Below are positions 7,017 through 14,536 of a stretch of DNA of 14,987 nucleotides, piece by piece. The number at the start of each line of letters is the position of its first letter. The first letter of the stretch is position 1. A model generated the notes under the pieces. That model was not told the origin of the DNA and searched no databases. It was given only the letters and a program-made list of their open reading frames with translations. The translations under genes were made by a program, and so were the position numbers. The DNA comes from JBDTGE01 sp050742975 (GTDB taxonomy: Bacteria > Actinomycetota > Actinomycetes > Mycobacteriales > Jatrophihabitantaceae): the NCBI GenBank assembly GCA_050742975.1, contig JBOGDQ010000334.1, forward strand, positions 1-14,987, read 5' to 3'.

Positions 7017-7724
7017 ATGGCACTGCTTGACGTACGCGGCCTAACTGTCGAACGCGAGGGACTGCCCATCGTCCGGAACATCGAGCTGGGCGTGGAAGCC
7101 GGCGCTATCACCGTCCTGCTCGGCGTCAACGGCGCCGGCAAGACCACCCTGCTGGAAGGGATCTCCGGCGCAATCGCCATCGCCGCCGGGCAGGTCCTGC
7201 TCGGCGGCGTGCGGCTCGATCGGCGCGCGCCGTTCGTGCGTGCCCGTGCCGGGCTTGCACATGTCGAGCAGGGCCGCACCGTGCTCGCGGAACTCAGCAC
7301 CCGGGAGAATCTGCTCGTCGCGGCCGGTGGCCGGCCGGTCGACGAGGCGTACGAGCTGTTCCCGGAGCTGCACCGTCGCGCGAGTGTTGCCGCCGGGCTG
7401 CTCTCCGGCGGGGAGCAGCAGATGCTCGTGCTCGCCCGGGCGATGCTGCGCCACCCGAAGGTGCTGATGGTCGACGAGCTCTCGCTCGGACTCGCGCCGC
7501 GCGTGCTGCACCGACTGATGGCAGCGGTCGCGAACCTCGGCCGATCCGGCATGGCGATCCTGCTGGTCGAGCAGTTCGCCCAGCTGGCGCTGGCCATCGG
7601 CTCCAACGCTTACGTGCTGCGCGGCGGCGAGATCGTGTACTCCGGCGGCTGCGCGGAACTGCGGGACAACCCGGACCTGTTGCAGAACCTCTACCTCGGC
7701 GACCTTGCCGGGGCACGACGATGA
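7017..7724 (+). CDS. Branched-chain amino acid-type ABC importer ATPase, LivF-like (235 aa)
   Basis: A cytoplasmic nucleotide-binding subunit of a HAAT-family importer, length normal for LivF. Visible motifs: Walker A GVNGAGKTT (36-44), Q-loop Gln85 (HVEQGR), signature LLSGGEQQ (129-135), Walker B VLMVDE with Asp153 and Glu154, then the LivF-typical SLGLAP, and VEQ after the last core strand, where this family has Gln rather than the usual switch His. The residue after the catalytic Glu is Leu instead of the common Pro. The ATG at 7017 was preferred over the in-frame ATG at 7005: it gives the standard start (MALLDVRGL), follows a G-rich ribosome site and leaves a leader of reasonable length. 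The stop overlaps the next start (ATGA, 7721-7724). With the LivG domain of the next gene it should form the ATPase dimer. LivF-like does not mean the substrate is an amino acid. Confidence 0.93.
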   Translation: MALLDVRGLTVEREGLPIVRNIELGVEAGAITVLLGVNGAGKTTLLEGISGAIAIAAGQVLLGGVRLDRRAPFVRARAGLAHVEQGRTVLAELSTRENLLVAAGGRPVDEAYELFPELHRRASVAAGLLSGGEQQMLVLARAMLRHPKVLMVDELSLGLAPRVLHRLMAAVANLGRSGMAILLVEQFAQLALAIGSNAYVLRGGEIVYSGGCAELRDNPDLLQNLYLGDLAGARR

Positions 7725-9595
7725 GCGCGCCGGGCCGGGCCGCGACGGTGCCGACACCCACGCCGCAGCCGAAGCAGGCCCGAACCCGCAGGCCCGCCCT
7801 CGATCGCGCCGCCTCGCTGCGGCTCGGCCGGCGCATCGGTGTCCCGGTGGTCGTGACGGCACTGGTGTGGGCGGTGGTGCCCGGGGCCTTGAACACCTAC
7901 TGGCTGTTCGTCGTCACCGGCGGGATCATCGCGATCCCGATCATGGCAAGCCTCGGCGTGATCACCGGCCGGCTCGGGGTCATGTCGCTGTGCCAGCTCT
8001 CGTTCGCGATGATCGGGGCCTGGGCGTGCGGCTGGTGCAGCCTGCACTCGGTACCCGGCGGCTTCGTGGTGTGGCTGCTGATCGGAGGCCTGGCCGCAGT
8101 CCCGGCCGGGCTGTTGATCGCGCTGCCCGCGCTGCGGTTGCGCGGGGTGAACCTGGCAATCGTCACGTTCGTCTTCGCGATCATGCTCGACGACGTCTTC
8201 TCGTCCAAACAGTTCCCCGGCTCCGACAGCTTCCGGCTCGTGCCGCGGCCGGCGGGTTTCACCTCGGACAGCAGCTTCTTCCGATTCTGTGTCCTCGTCG
8301 TCCTCGCCCTGTTCGTGCTGCTCGCCCTGCTCGACCGAACCCGACTGGGCGCGTCCTGGCTGGAGCTGCGGTACTCCGAGCGCGGTGCCGCGGCACACGG
8401 CACGAACGTCGCACTGAGCAAACTCGCAGCCTTCGCGGTGAGCGCGTTCATCGCAGGCGTGGGCGGCGTGCTCATCGTCGGGCAGACAGGCACGACGACG
8501 TCGGCTCCGTTCACCGCGCAGACCTCGCTGGTCAGCTTCTCGATCGCGGTGGTGATCGGCGTCCGGTTCTGGGAGTCCGCGGCCGGCGCCGGAATCATCC
8601 TTGCGCTGATGCCGGTGCTGCTCGACAAGATCAACCTGTCCGTCAACTACGTCAACATCACCTTCGGCGTGCTCGCCGTCCTGATCCTCGCGAAGGGCAA
8701 GGGCCAGCTCGGGCAGAGCGAGATCATGCGCGCTCGGCAGCAGGCCAAGCGGGTACGCGCCATGCTGGGGACCGCTCGCCCGCAAGCGCCGGCCGGCGAC
8801 CAGGCCCTCGATGGCCGGCGCCGAGCACCCCGCCCGGCGGCGAACCCGGCGGAGCCGCCGGCGCTGGAACTACGTAACGTCACCGTGCGCTTCGGTGCCG
8901 TCACCGCGGTCGACGACGTCAGCCTCACGTTGGCGCCGCGGTCGGTGATCGCCCTGCTCGGCCCGAACGGGGCCGGGAAGTCGACGCTGATCGCGCGGGC
9001 GAGCGGCTTCGTCCCTGGTGCAGGGGATGTGCTCGTCGCAGGCAAGTCGATCGACCGGCTGCCGCCGCACCGCCGCGCTCAGCACGGGCTGCGGCGCAGC
9101 TTCCAGCAGCTGCGCGTGCCGCCGACGCTCACCGTCGGGCAGTTCCTCAGCACCGCCGCCGGACGCCGACTGTCTGGTGCGGAAACCGAGGAGTTCCTCG
9201 AGTGGTTCGGCTGCCCGCCCGCACATGTGCCGATCGGCACGATGGACGTCGGCGCCCGCCGCATCCTCGAAGTCGCCGCCCTGACCGCGGGCCGACCCGC
9301 CGTCCTGCTGCTGGACGAGCCCGCCGCCGGTCAAGGGGCGCGCGAGACCGAGCTGTTGGGCCGGTGTATCGCGCAGATCCCCGAACGGACCGGCAGCACG
9401 GTGCTGCTCGTCGAGCACGACATCGACCTGGTCCGCGCGGCATGCGAGGAGTTGATCGTCATGGACTCCGGCAAGGTGATCGCCTCCGGACGTCCGGACG
9501 ACGTCCTCGCCGACCCCCGAGTCGTCACCGCTTACCTGGGAGGTTCGGGCACCGGCCCGGAGCCGTCCACCGACACGAAAGGTCAGCCATCATGA
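7721..9595 (+). CDS. Fused importer permease and ATPase, LivM-LivG-like (624 aa)
   Basis: One protein joins a LivM-type membrane domain and a LivG-type ATPase. Residues 1-38 are Pro/Arg-rich and cytoplasmic; about 40-325 hold hydrophobic membrane helices with the LivM-like GRLGVMSLCQLSFAMIGAW and LRLRGVNLAIVTF stretches; about 330-380 form a charged Ala/Pro linker; 381-610 form the ATPase. Walker A is GPNGAGKST (414-422), Walker B VLLLDEP (528-534), followed by AAGQGARETE, and the switch His is His566. The signature, normally LSxGQ, reads MDVGAR (508-513), so Ser is replaced by Asp509. There is no stop or frameshift between the domains; the fusion is seen directly. ATGA overlaps join it to the genes on both sides. 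LivM-LivG fusions are known in HAAT systems, mostly of actinobacteria (recalled, not searched). Confidence 0.93.
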   Translation: MSAPGRAATVPTPTPQPKQARTRRPALDRAASLRLGRRIGVPVVVTALVWAVVPGALNTYWLFVVTGGIIAIPIMASLGVITGRLGVMSLCQLSFAMIGAWACGWCSLHSVPGGFVVWLLIGGLAAVPAGLLIALPALRLRGVNLAIVTFVFAIMLDDVFSSKQFPGSDSFRLVPRPAGFTSDSSFFRFCVLVVLALFVLLALLDRTRLGASWLELRYSERGAAAHGTNVALSKLAAFAVSAFIAGVGGVLIVGQTGTTTSAPFTAQTSLVSFSIAVVIGVRFWESAAGAGIILALMPVLLDKINLSVNYVNITFGVLAVLILAKGKGQLGQSEIMRARQQAKRVRAMLGTARPQAPAGDQALDGRRRAPRPAANPAEPPALELRNVTVRFGAVTAVDDVSLTLAPRSVIALLGPNGAGKSTLIARASGFVPGAGDVLVAGKSIDRLPPHRRAQHGLRRSFQQLRVPPTLTVGQFLSTAAGRRLSGAETEEFLEWFGCPPAHVPIGTMDVGARRILEVAALTAGRPAVLLLDEPAAGQGARETELLGRCIAQIPERTGSTVLLVEHDIDLVRAACEELIVMDSGKVIASGRPDDVLADPRVVTAYLGGSGTGPEPSTDTKGQPS

Positions 9596-10797
9596 ATCTC
9601 GCAAAAGTTGTGCGGCGCGGACGCGCGCGGGCGATCCTCGTCGCGGGCCTCGTCACCGTGCTCACCGTGACCGCGTGCTCCAGTTCCGCAGGCAACTCGG
9701 GTAACAGCGACAAGGGCCCGATCGTGCTCGGCGGGGTGTTCACGAAGACTCCGTTCCCGTTCGGCAACGACGCTCAGCTGACGGTCCAACAGGTGTTCAA
9801 GGAGGGCAACGCGCAGGGCGGCATCAACGGACGGAAGATCGTTTACAACTCCGGCGACGACAACGCCAACCCCTCGAAGGCGGCCGGGCTCGCTCGCGAG
9901 TACGTCGGCGACGGCGCGGTGGCCTTCGTCGGCTCGGCGAGCTTCGTCGACTGCGGCTCGAACCAGGCCTACTACCTGAAGAACCAACTGGCGTCGATCA
10001 GTGGCGTGGGTGTCGACCCGTTCTGCTTCACCAGCCCGAACATCGAATCGATCGAGCTCTCGCCCTACAGCCAGGTCACCGCGATGCTCTACTACGCGAG
10101 CAAGTACCTGCACGACACCAAGCTGTGCTACTTCCAGCCGGTCACGCCGGGATCGTCGGGTGCGGTTGTGGCAGCGATCAAGAACTTCACCGCGATCACC
10201 GGGCAGCAGTTGCTCATCGACGACCACACGATCCCGACGAGCGAAACCAGCTTCACTCCCGAGCTGCTGCGTGCCAAGAGCGCCGGCTGTGACGCCATCC
10301 TGTACGGCGGCGGCGACACGATCGCCGCGGCGACGCTCAAGGATGCCAAGAACCAGGGGATGAGCAACGTCGACTTCCTCTACGTCAGCGTCTCTTACAC
10401 CTCGCAGTTGGCCAAGGCCGCGGGAGGCCTCGGTCTGAAGGTGTTCGCGTCCACAGGCTCCTCGCCCTACACGGTGCAGAGCCCGGAGACCGAGGCGTGG
10501 CGCAAGGTCGCGGTGGCGGCCCACGCGAAGCAGACCGCGTTCTCCGAGGCCGGTTACATCGCCGCCGAGTGGATGGTCTCCGTGCTCAAGTCGATCAAGG
10601 GCCCGATCACCCGCTCGAGCGTCACCGCCGCGCTGCGCAAGGGCACGCCGTACCAGAGTTCGCTGATCGCGGTACCGCTCGTCTTCGGCCCCGGCAAGAG
10701 CCACGACCGGCAGGAGGGCATCAACGTGATGACGCTGAAGAACGGTACGTGGCAGGTGGCGCAGGCAGCGATGAACGTGCCGTCGAGCGGTCACTGA
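9592..10797 (+). CDS. Substrate-binding lipoprotein of a Liv-type ABC importer (401 aa)
   Basis: The extracellular binding protein (periplasmic-binding fold type I, Peripla_BP_6) that should give the importer its specificity. Residues 1-28 are a lipoprotein signal peptide with Arg-rich start, hydrophobic core and lipobox VTAC, so Cys29 is the predicted lipid anchor, followed by a Ser/Gly/Asn linker. The mature part begins IVLGGVFTKTPFPFG and includes the family mark GGINGRKIVY and the VAFVGSAS strand. Four further Cys (near 123, 143, 178 and 223) could form disulfides. The ATG at 9592 overlaps the upstream stop (ATGA) and gives a proper signal peptide; the frame is open far upstream but that part shadows the ATPase gene. 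The binding-site residues do not clearly match amino acid binders, so the ligand is open; an aromatic, ester or amide compound fits the neighbours. Confidence 0.93.
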   Translation: MNLAKVVRRGRARAILVAGLVTVLTVTACSSSAGNSGNSDKGPIVLGGVFTKTPFPFGNDAQLTVQQVFKEGNAQGGINGRKIVYNSGDDNANPSKAAGLAREYVGDGAVAFVGSASFVDCGSNQAYYLKNQLASISGVGVDPFCFTSPNIESIELSPYSQVTAMLYYASKYLHDTKLCYFQPVTPGSSGAVVAAIKNFTAITGQQLLIDDHTIPTSETSFTPELLRAKSAGCDAILYGGGDTIAAATLKDAKNQGMSNVDFLYVSVSYTSQLAKAAGGLGLKVFASTGSSPYTVQSPETEAWRKVAVAAHAKQTAFSEAGYIAAEWMVSVLKSIKGPITRSSVTAALRKGTPYQSSLIAVPLVFGPGKSHDRQEGINVMTLKNGTWQVAQAAMNVPSSGH

Positions 10798-10802
10798 CAC
10801 CC

Positions 10803-11669
10803 ATGCTTCAGCTCTCGACCACGATCGCCGGATTGATCGGCGGCGGCGCGTACGCACTGCTCGGGCTCTGCACGCTACTGACGTACAAGCTTGTCTCGGT
10901 CGTCAACTTCACCCAGACGACGGTCGGTGCGCTCGGTGCGTATGTGATGGTGATCTTGTACGAGCACGGACTGCCGGTCGCGTTCGCCGTGTTCGTCGGG
11001 CTAGCTGCCGGCGCGGCGGCGCATGGCGTGATCGGCTTCCTGATGGTGCGTTTTCTCGCCGAGGGCAGCGAGGAGGTCAAGGCCGCCGTCACCATCACGC
11101 TGTTCACGACCATGCTCGGCCTGGGCGGCCTGCTCTTCGGCGTCTCGCACCCGCACACCTTTCCCGATCCGCTCGATCACCCGGCGTTCACCGCCGGCGG
11201 GGTAACCGTGGTGTGGACGGTGGTCTTCATGATCGGCCTGGCAGTGCTGTTCACCGTCGTGCCGATCCTGCTGCTCGGCCGCACACGTACCGGGCTGATG
11301 CTACGCGCACTCGCGGCCCGGCCGACGACCGCACAGCTGATCGGTGTGCCGGCCCCGCGGCTCGCGATGCTGGTCTGGATGGCGACCGGTGCGCTCACCG
11401 CGCTGGCGATCATGGTGATCGCCCCCACCACGTCCAACGACTACCAGAGCTTGAGCCTGCTCATCACCTGGGCGCTCGCCGCCGCGCTGATCGGCGCGTT
11501 CCGGAGCTTCTGGGGCACGCTGTTCGGCGGCCTCGCACTCGGCGCGCTGCAGGGCTTGGTGAGCTCGTTCGAATCCCTGAACGTGTACCGCGGCGTGATC
11601 CCGCTGGTCGCGATCGTGCTCGTGCTGCTGTGGAGCCAGCGGCACGCGCGGTGGGACGCGGCGGTATAG
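10803..11669 (+). CDS. Branched-chain amino acid-type ABC importer permease, LivH-like (288 aa)
   Basis: An inner-membrane permease of the BPD_transp_2 family with about eight hydrophobic segments and normal LivH length. The N-terminus GLIGGGAYALLGLC, the VVNFTQTTVGALGAYV segment and the GRTRTGLMLRALAARPTTAQLIGV cytoplasmic loop (which contacts the ATPases) are typical of LivH; the last helices hold IGAFRSFWGTLFGGLALG. The ATG at 10803, five bases after the binding-protein stop, gives the expected short N-terminus; the ribosome site is weak, so coupling to the upstream gene is likely. It should pair with the LivM half of the fusion protein to form the channel. Placing it after the binding protein, rather than next to the other permease, is less usual. 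Confidence 0.93.
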   Translation: MLQLSTTIAGLIGGGAYALLGLCTLLTYKLVSVVNFTQTTVGALGAYVMVILYEHGLPVAFAVFVGLAAGAAAHGVIGFLMVRFLAEGSEEVKAAVTITLFTTMLGLGGLLFGVSHPHTFPDPLDHPAFTAGGVTVVWTVVFMIGLAVLFTVVPILLLGRTRTGLMLRALAARPTTAQLIGVPAPRLAMLVWMATGALTALAIMVIAPTTSNDYQSLSLLITWALAAALIGAFRSFWGTLFGGLALGALQGLVSSFESLNVYRGVIPLVAIVLVLLWSQRHARWDAAV

Positions 11670-11677
11670 GAGAGACC

Positions 11678-12433
11678 ATGTGCCATTCGGTTGATTCGTT
11701 TCCACCGCCGCCGCCGCACCCGGACGGCGAGGTGGCCCTCGCGCGCGAGTGCCGCCTCACCAGTGCCGACGGCACCCGGTTCATGGCCTACGAGGCGCGC
11801 CCGGCCGGAGTCGCCCGCGCAGGTGTGGTGGTGCTGCCCGACATCCGCGGCCTGCACGGGTTCTACAAGCGGTTCACCCGCAGGCTCGCCGCGACCGGGC
11901 TGGCCGGGATCGCCGTCGATTACTACGGGCGGCAACTGCCCGACGATGCGCGCGAGCGGCCGATGGCCGAGATGTTCCCGCTCGTCGCCGAGCTGCGCCC
12001 GGAGCAGGTGGCCGCCGACGCGCGAGCCGCGGTCGAGCAGCTGCGCTCGCCCGACGGGCCAGGTTGCGACACCGTGTTCGCGCTGGGCTTCTGCTTCGGC
12101 GGGTCGCAGTCGTGGATGCTGTCTGCGTTCGGCGACGATTTCGCCGGCTGCATCGGCTTCTACGGTCGACCGGAGGACTGCCGTCCGTTCGTGGACAGGA
12201 TGCGGGCGCCGCTGCTGATGCTCGCCGCGGGCGCGGACGCGCTCACCTCGCAGGAGGACAACCACCGGTTCGCCGCCGAGCTCGCCGCGGCCGGCGTCGA
12301 GCACGAGCTGGTGATGTACGACGGCGCGCCGCACGCGTTCTTCGACGGCGAGTTCGGCTTCGCCGCCGAGTGCGCGGACGCGTGGACGCGTGTCCTCGAC
12401 TTCGTGACCACGCATGCCGGGGCGGCTCGATGA
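11678..12433 (+). CDS. Dienelactone hydrolase family protein (251 aa)
   Basis: A cytoplasmic alpha/beta hydrolase of the DLH family, close to the usual 230-250 residues. The triad is complete: Cys139 in GFCFGG, Asp187 in AGADALTS and His219 in APHAFFDG. DLH enzymes open the lactone ring of dienelactone in aromatic degradation, but relatives cut other esters, so the substrate is open. The DIRGLHGFYKRF stretch (55-66) and DYYGR (81-85) are family-typical. The ATG follows AGGAGA (11668-11673) that overlaps the permease stop, showing that the hydrolase continues the importer operon. The N-terminus is unusual in having a Pro/His-rich tract (8-15). The stop overlaps the next start (ATGA, 12430-12433). 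Confidence 0.93.
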   Translation: MCHSVDSFPPPPPHPDGEVALARECRLTSADGTRFMAYEARPAGVARAGVVVLPDIRGLHGFYKRFTRRLAATGLAGIAVDYYGRQLPDDARERPMAEMFPLVAELRPEQVAADARAAVEQLRSPDGPGCDTVFALGFCFGGSQSWMLSAFGDDFAGCIGFYGRPEDCRPFVDRMRAPLLMLAAGADALTSQEDNHRFAAELAAAGVEHELVMYDGAPHAFFDGEFGFAAECADAWTRVLDFVTTHAGAAR

Positions 12434-13557
12434 GCGCGCACCCGGCGTCCACCCGCGCCGCCGTGATGCACTCCTACGCCGAACCGCTGACGATCGAGGA
12501 CGTCCCGTTGCCGGCTCAGATCGAGCCGGGCGCGGCGCTGGTCCGGATCGCGTGCACGACGCTGTGCGGCACCGACGCGCACCTGTGGGACGGGCGGCTG
12601 GCCGGCTTTCTGCCGATCGCGCTGCCGATGATCCACGGCCACGAGATGGTCGGGCACGTCGTAGCACTCGGCCCGGGCGACCGGCGGGACGCTGTCGGGA
12701 GAGAGATCGCAGTCGGCGACCGGATCGTCTGGTCCGAGGCGGTCTGCGGGCACTGCCACGCCTGCACCGTGCTCGGCGAGAGCGTGTTCTGCGAACACCG
12801 CGCGCTCGGGTTCCGGCAGGCCGCGGACGTGCCGCCGTACGTCGTCGGGGGGCTGGCCGACTACGTCTATGTCACGCCCGGGGCGCAGAAACTGCTCGTC
12901 CCGCCCGACGTCGATGACACCTGGGCGGCGGCGGCGGGGTGCGCGGTGAAGACGATGCTGCGGGCGTTCGACAACGGTGGTGGGGTGCGTCCCGGCAGCA
13001 GCGTCGTGGTCCAGGGCAGCGGGCCGCTCGGACTGTTCGCCACCGCCTACGCGCGGGCCGGCGGGGCCGGCTCGGTGATCACGATCGGCGCCCCGGCCGC
13101 GCGGCTCGCGCTGGCCCGCGAGTGGGAGGCCGACCAGGTCATCAGCATCGAGGAGCTGACCGACCCGGAGGCACGAGTGGCCCGCGTCCACGAACTCACC
13201 GGCGGCCGGGGCGCCGAGCTCGTCCTCGACTTCTCCGGCGGCCCGAGCGCGAACCGCGAGGGCGTGCTCATGTGCGCCACGCGAGGCAGCTACGTCGTCG
13301 TCGGCATCGCGGGCCCGCACGCGGAGCCGATCCCGGCATCGGTGGTCATGGGACGCGAGCTGCGGGTCTGCGGCTCGATGAACGGCGACGTCGGTGACCT
13401 CGCTGCGTCTCTGGAGTTCCTGTCCCGCACCCGCGACCGCTTCGACTGGGACCGCGCCTTCGACCCGCCGGTCGGCCTGTCCGGCGCCACCGACGCGCTC
13501 GCCGCGATGTCCGCGCTAACCGCGATCAAACCGGTCATCGTGCCGGCACTCGGCTGA
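12430..13557 (+). CDS. Zinc-dependent alcohol dehydrogenase, MDR family (375 aa)
   Basis: A medium-chain dehydrogenase that would oxidise an alcohol or reduce an aldehyde with NAD(P). Catalytic-zinc ligands are visible as Cys46 (LCGTDAH), His71-Glu72 (GHEMVGH) and Cys171 (AAGCAVKT). The structural-zinc lobe has all four cysteines (106, 109, 112, 121), with eight rather than seven residues before the last. The cofactor fold shows GSGPLG (196-201); the second strand ends IGAPAAR without the usual Asp, so NADP(H) is possible. Length is normal. The ATG overlaps the DLH stop, so the two are coupled. Proteins of this shape are often annotated as threonine dehydrogenase-like or generic zinc-binding dehydrogenase; no substrate can be assigned. 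Confidence 0.94.
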   Translation: MSAHPASTRAAVMHSYAEPLTIEDVPLPAQIEPGAALVRIACTTLCGTDAHLWDGRLAGFLPIALPMIHGHEMVGHVVALGPGDRRDAVGREIAVGDRIVWSEAVCGHCHACTVLGESVFCEHRALGFRQAADVPPYVVGGLADYVYVTPGAQKLLVPPDVDDTWAAAAGCAVKTMLRAFDNGGGVRPGSSVVVQGSGPLGLFATAYARAGGAGSVITIGAPAARLALAREWEADQVISIEELTDPEARVARVHELTGGRGAELVLDFSGGPSANREGVLMCATRGSYVVVGIAGPHAEPIPASVVMGRELRVCGSMNGDVGDLAASLEFLSRTRDRFDWDRAFDPPVGLSGATDALAAMSALTAIKPVIVPALG

Positions 13558-13575
13558 CACCCTTGGAGGAACAAC

Positions 13576-14520
13576 ATGCCATTGACCCCGGACGTGCAGC
13601 AGATCATCAACGGCTTCGCGGCACTGGGCCCCCAGCCCGAGCCCGGCACCGTGAGCCCGCAGCAGATGCGGCTGATGGCGGCGCAGACCTGGAACAAGTC
13701 CGGGCCGTTCCAGCCGGTGGCCGATGTGTACGAGCGGATGATCCCGGGCCCGGGCGGCGAGCTGCGGGTTCGGGTGTACGTCCCTGAGGGCAGTGGCCCG
13801 TTCCCGCTGCTCGTCTGGTTCCACGGCGGCGGCTGGGTGATCGGGACGCTGTACGAGAACGAGGGCGCCTGCCGCGCGCTGTGCCGACTGGCCGAGGCGG
13901 TGGTGATGTCGGTCGAGTACCGGCTGGCGCCCGAGCACCCGTTCCCCGCCGCGGCCGAGGACGCCTTCGCCGCCGTCTGCTGGGCGGCCGAGCACGGCGA
14001 GGAGTTACGGGCCGATCCAGGACGGATCGCGGTGGCCGGGGAGAGCGCCGGTGGCAACCTCGCTGCGGTCTGCGCGCTCAAGGCCCGCGACACCGGAGCG
14101 GTCCGGCTGGCGTTGCAGATCCTGCTCGCCCCGGTACTGGGTGCGCCACAGGACGGGCGGCCGTCCTACACCGACTTCGCCGACGGTTACTTCCTCAGCC
14201 GCGCGAGCATGGAGTTCTTCTTCGATCAGTACCCGCGGTCGACGGCTGACCTGCGCGAGGCCTACCTTCTGCCGTTGGCAGCCGAGGACCTGCGAGGCCT
14301 CACGCCCGCCCTGGTGATGACTGCCGAGTGCGACGTGCTCCGCGACGAGGGGGAGGAGTACGCGCACCGGCTCACCGAGGCGGGCGTGCCGTGCGAGCTG
14401 GTGCGCTACGACGGTCAGATCCACGGGTTCTTCGGGCTGCTCGACGACCAACTGGCGGTCTCGGCCGAGGCGCACGCCACGGCCGCCGCGGCCCTGCGTC
14501 ACGCGTTCGGCGATCCGTGA
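13576..14520 (+). CDS. Alpha/beta hydrolase, hormone-sensitive-lipase (HSL) family esterase (314 aa)
   Basis: A cytoplasmic carboxylesterase of the HSL (bacterial family IV) group, of usual length. Motifs: HGGGW oxyanion hole (83-87), SVEYRLAPEHPFPAA, nucleophile elbow GESAGG with Ser157, acid Asp253 (AECDVLRDEG) and His283 (QIHGFF). The family acts on short acyl esters, including aryl and alkaloid acetates. A strong GGAGGA (13565-13570) five bases before the ATG fixes the start, 18 bases after the ADH. A rare TTA codon encodes Leu144. It is the fourth serine- or cysteine-type hydrolase in the window, supporting an ester or lactone substrate for the locus. Confidence 0.95.
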   Translation: MPLTPDVQQIINGFAALGPQPEPGTVSPQQMRLMAAQTWNKSGPFQPVADVYERMIPGPGGELRVRVYVPEGSGPFPLLVWFHGGGWVIGTLYENEGACRALCRLAEAVVMSVEYRLAPEHPFPAAAEDAFAAVCWAAEHGEELRADPGRIAVAGESAGGNLAAVCALKARDTGAVRLALQILLAPVLGAPQDGRPSYTDFADGYFLSRASMEFFFDQYPRSTADLREAYLLPLAAEDLRGLTPALVMTAECDVLRDEGEEYAHRLTEAGVPCELVRYDGQIHGFFGLLDDQLAVSAEAHATAAAALRHAFGDP

Positions 14521-14536
14521 CCTGGGCGAGGACGCT

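Noticed and set aside
9202..9591. Upstream extension of the binding-protein frame
   Set aside because: It lies wholly within the ATPase coding region in another frame and would destroy the signal peptide; the ATG at 9592 is the true start.
9583..10857. Minus-strand open frame (424 codons) opposite the binding-protein gene
   Set aside because: Arg/Val/Asp-rich shadow with no domain; the plus strand carries a lipobox and binding-protein motifs.
11213..11677. Upstream extension of the dienelactone hydrolase frame
   Set aside because: It overlaps the LivH-like gene in another frame; AGGAGA before 11678 and the family N-terminus mark the real start.
11749..12429. Upstream extension of the alcohol dehydrogenase frame
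   Set aside because: It is an Arg/Ala-rich shadow of the dienelactone hydrolase; the ATG at 12430 gives normal MDR length.
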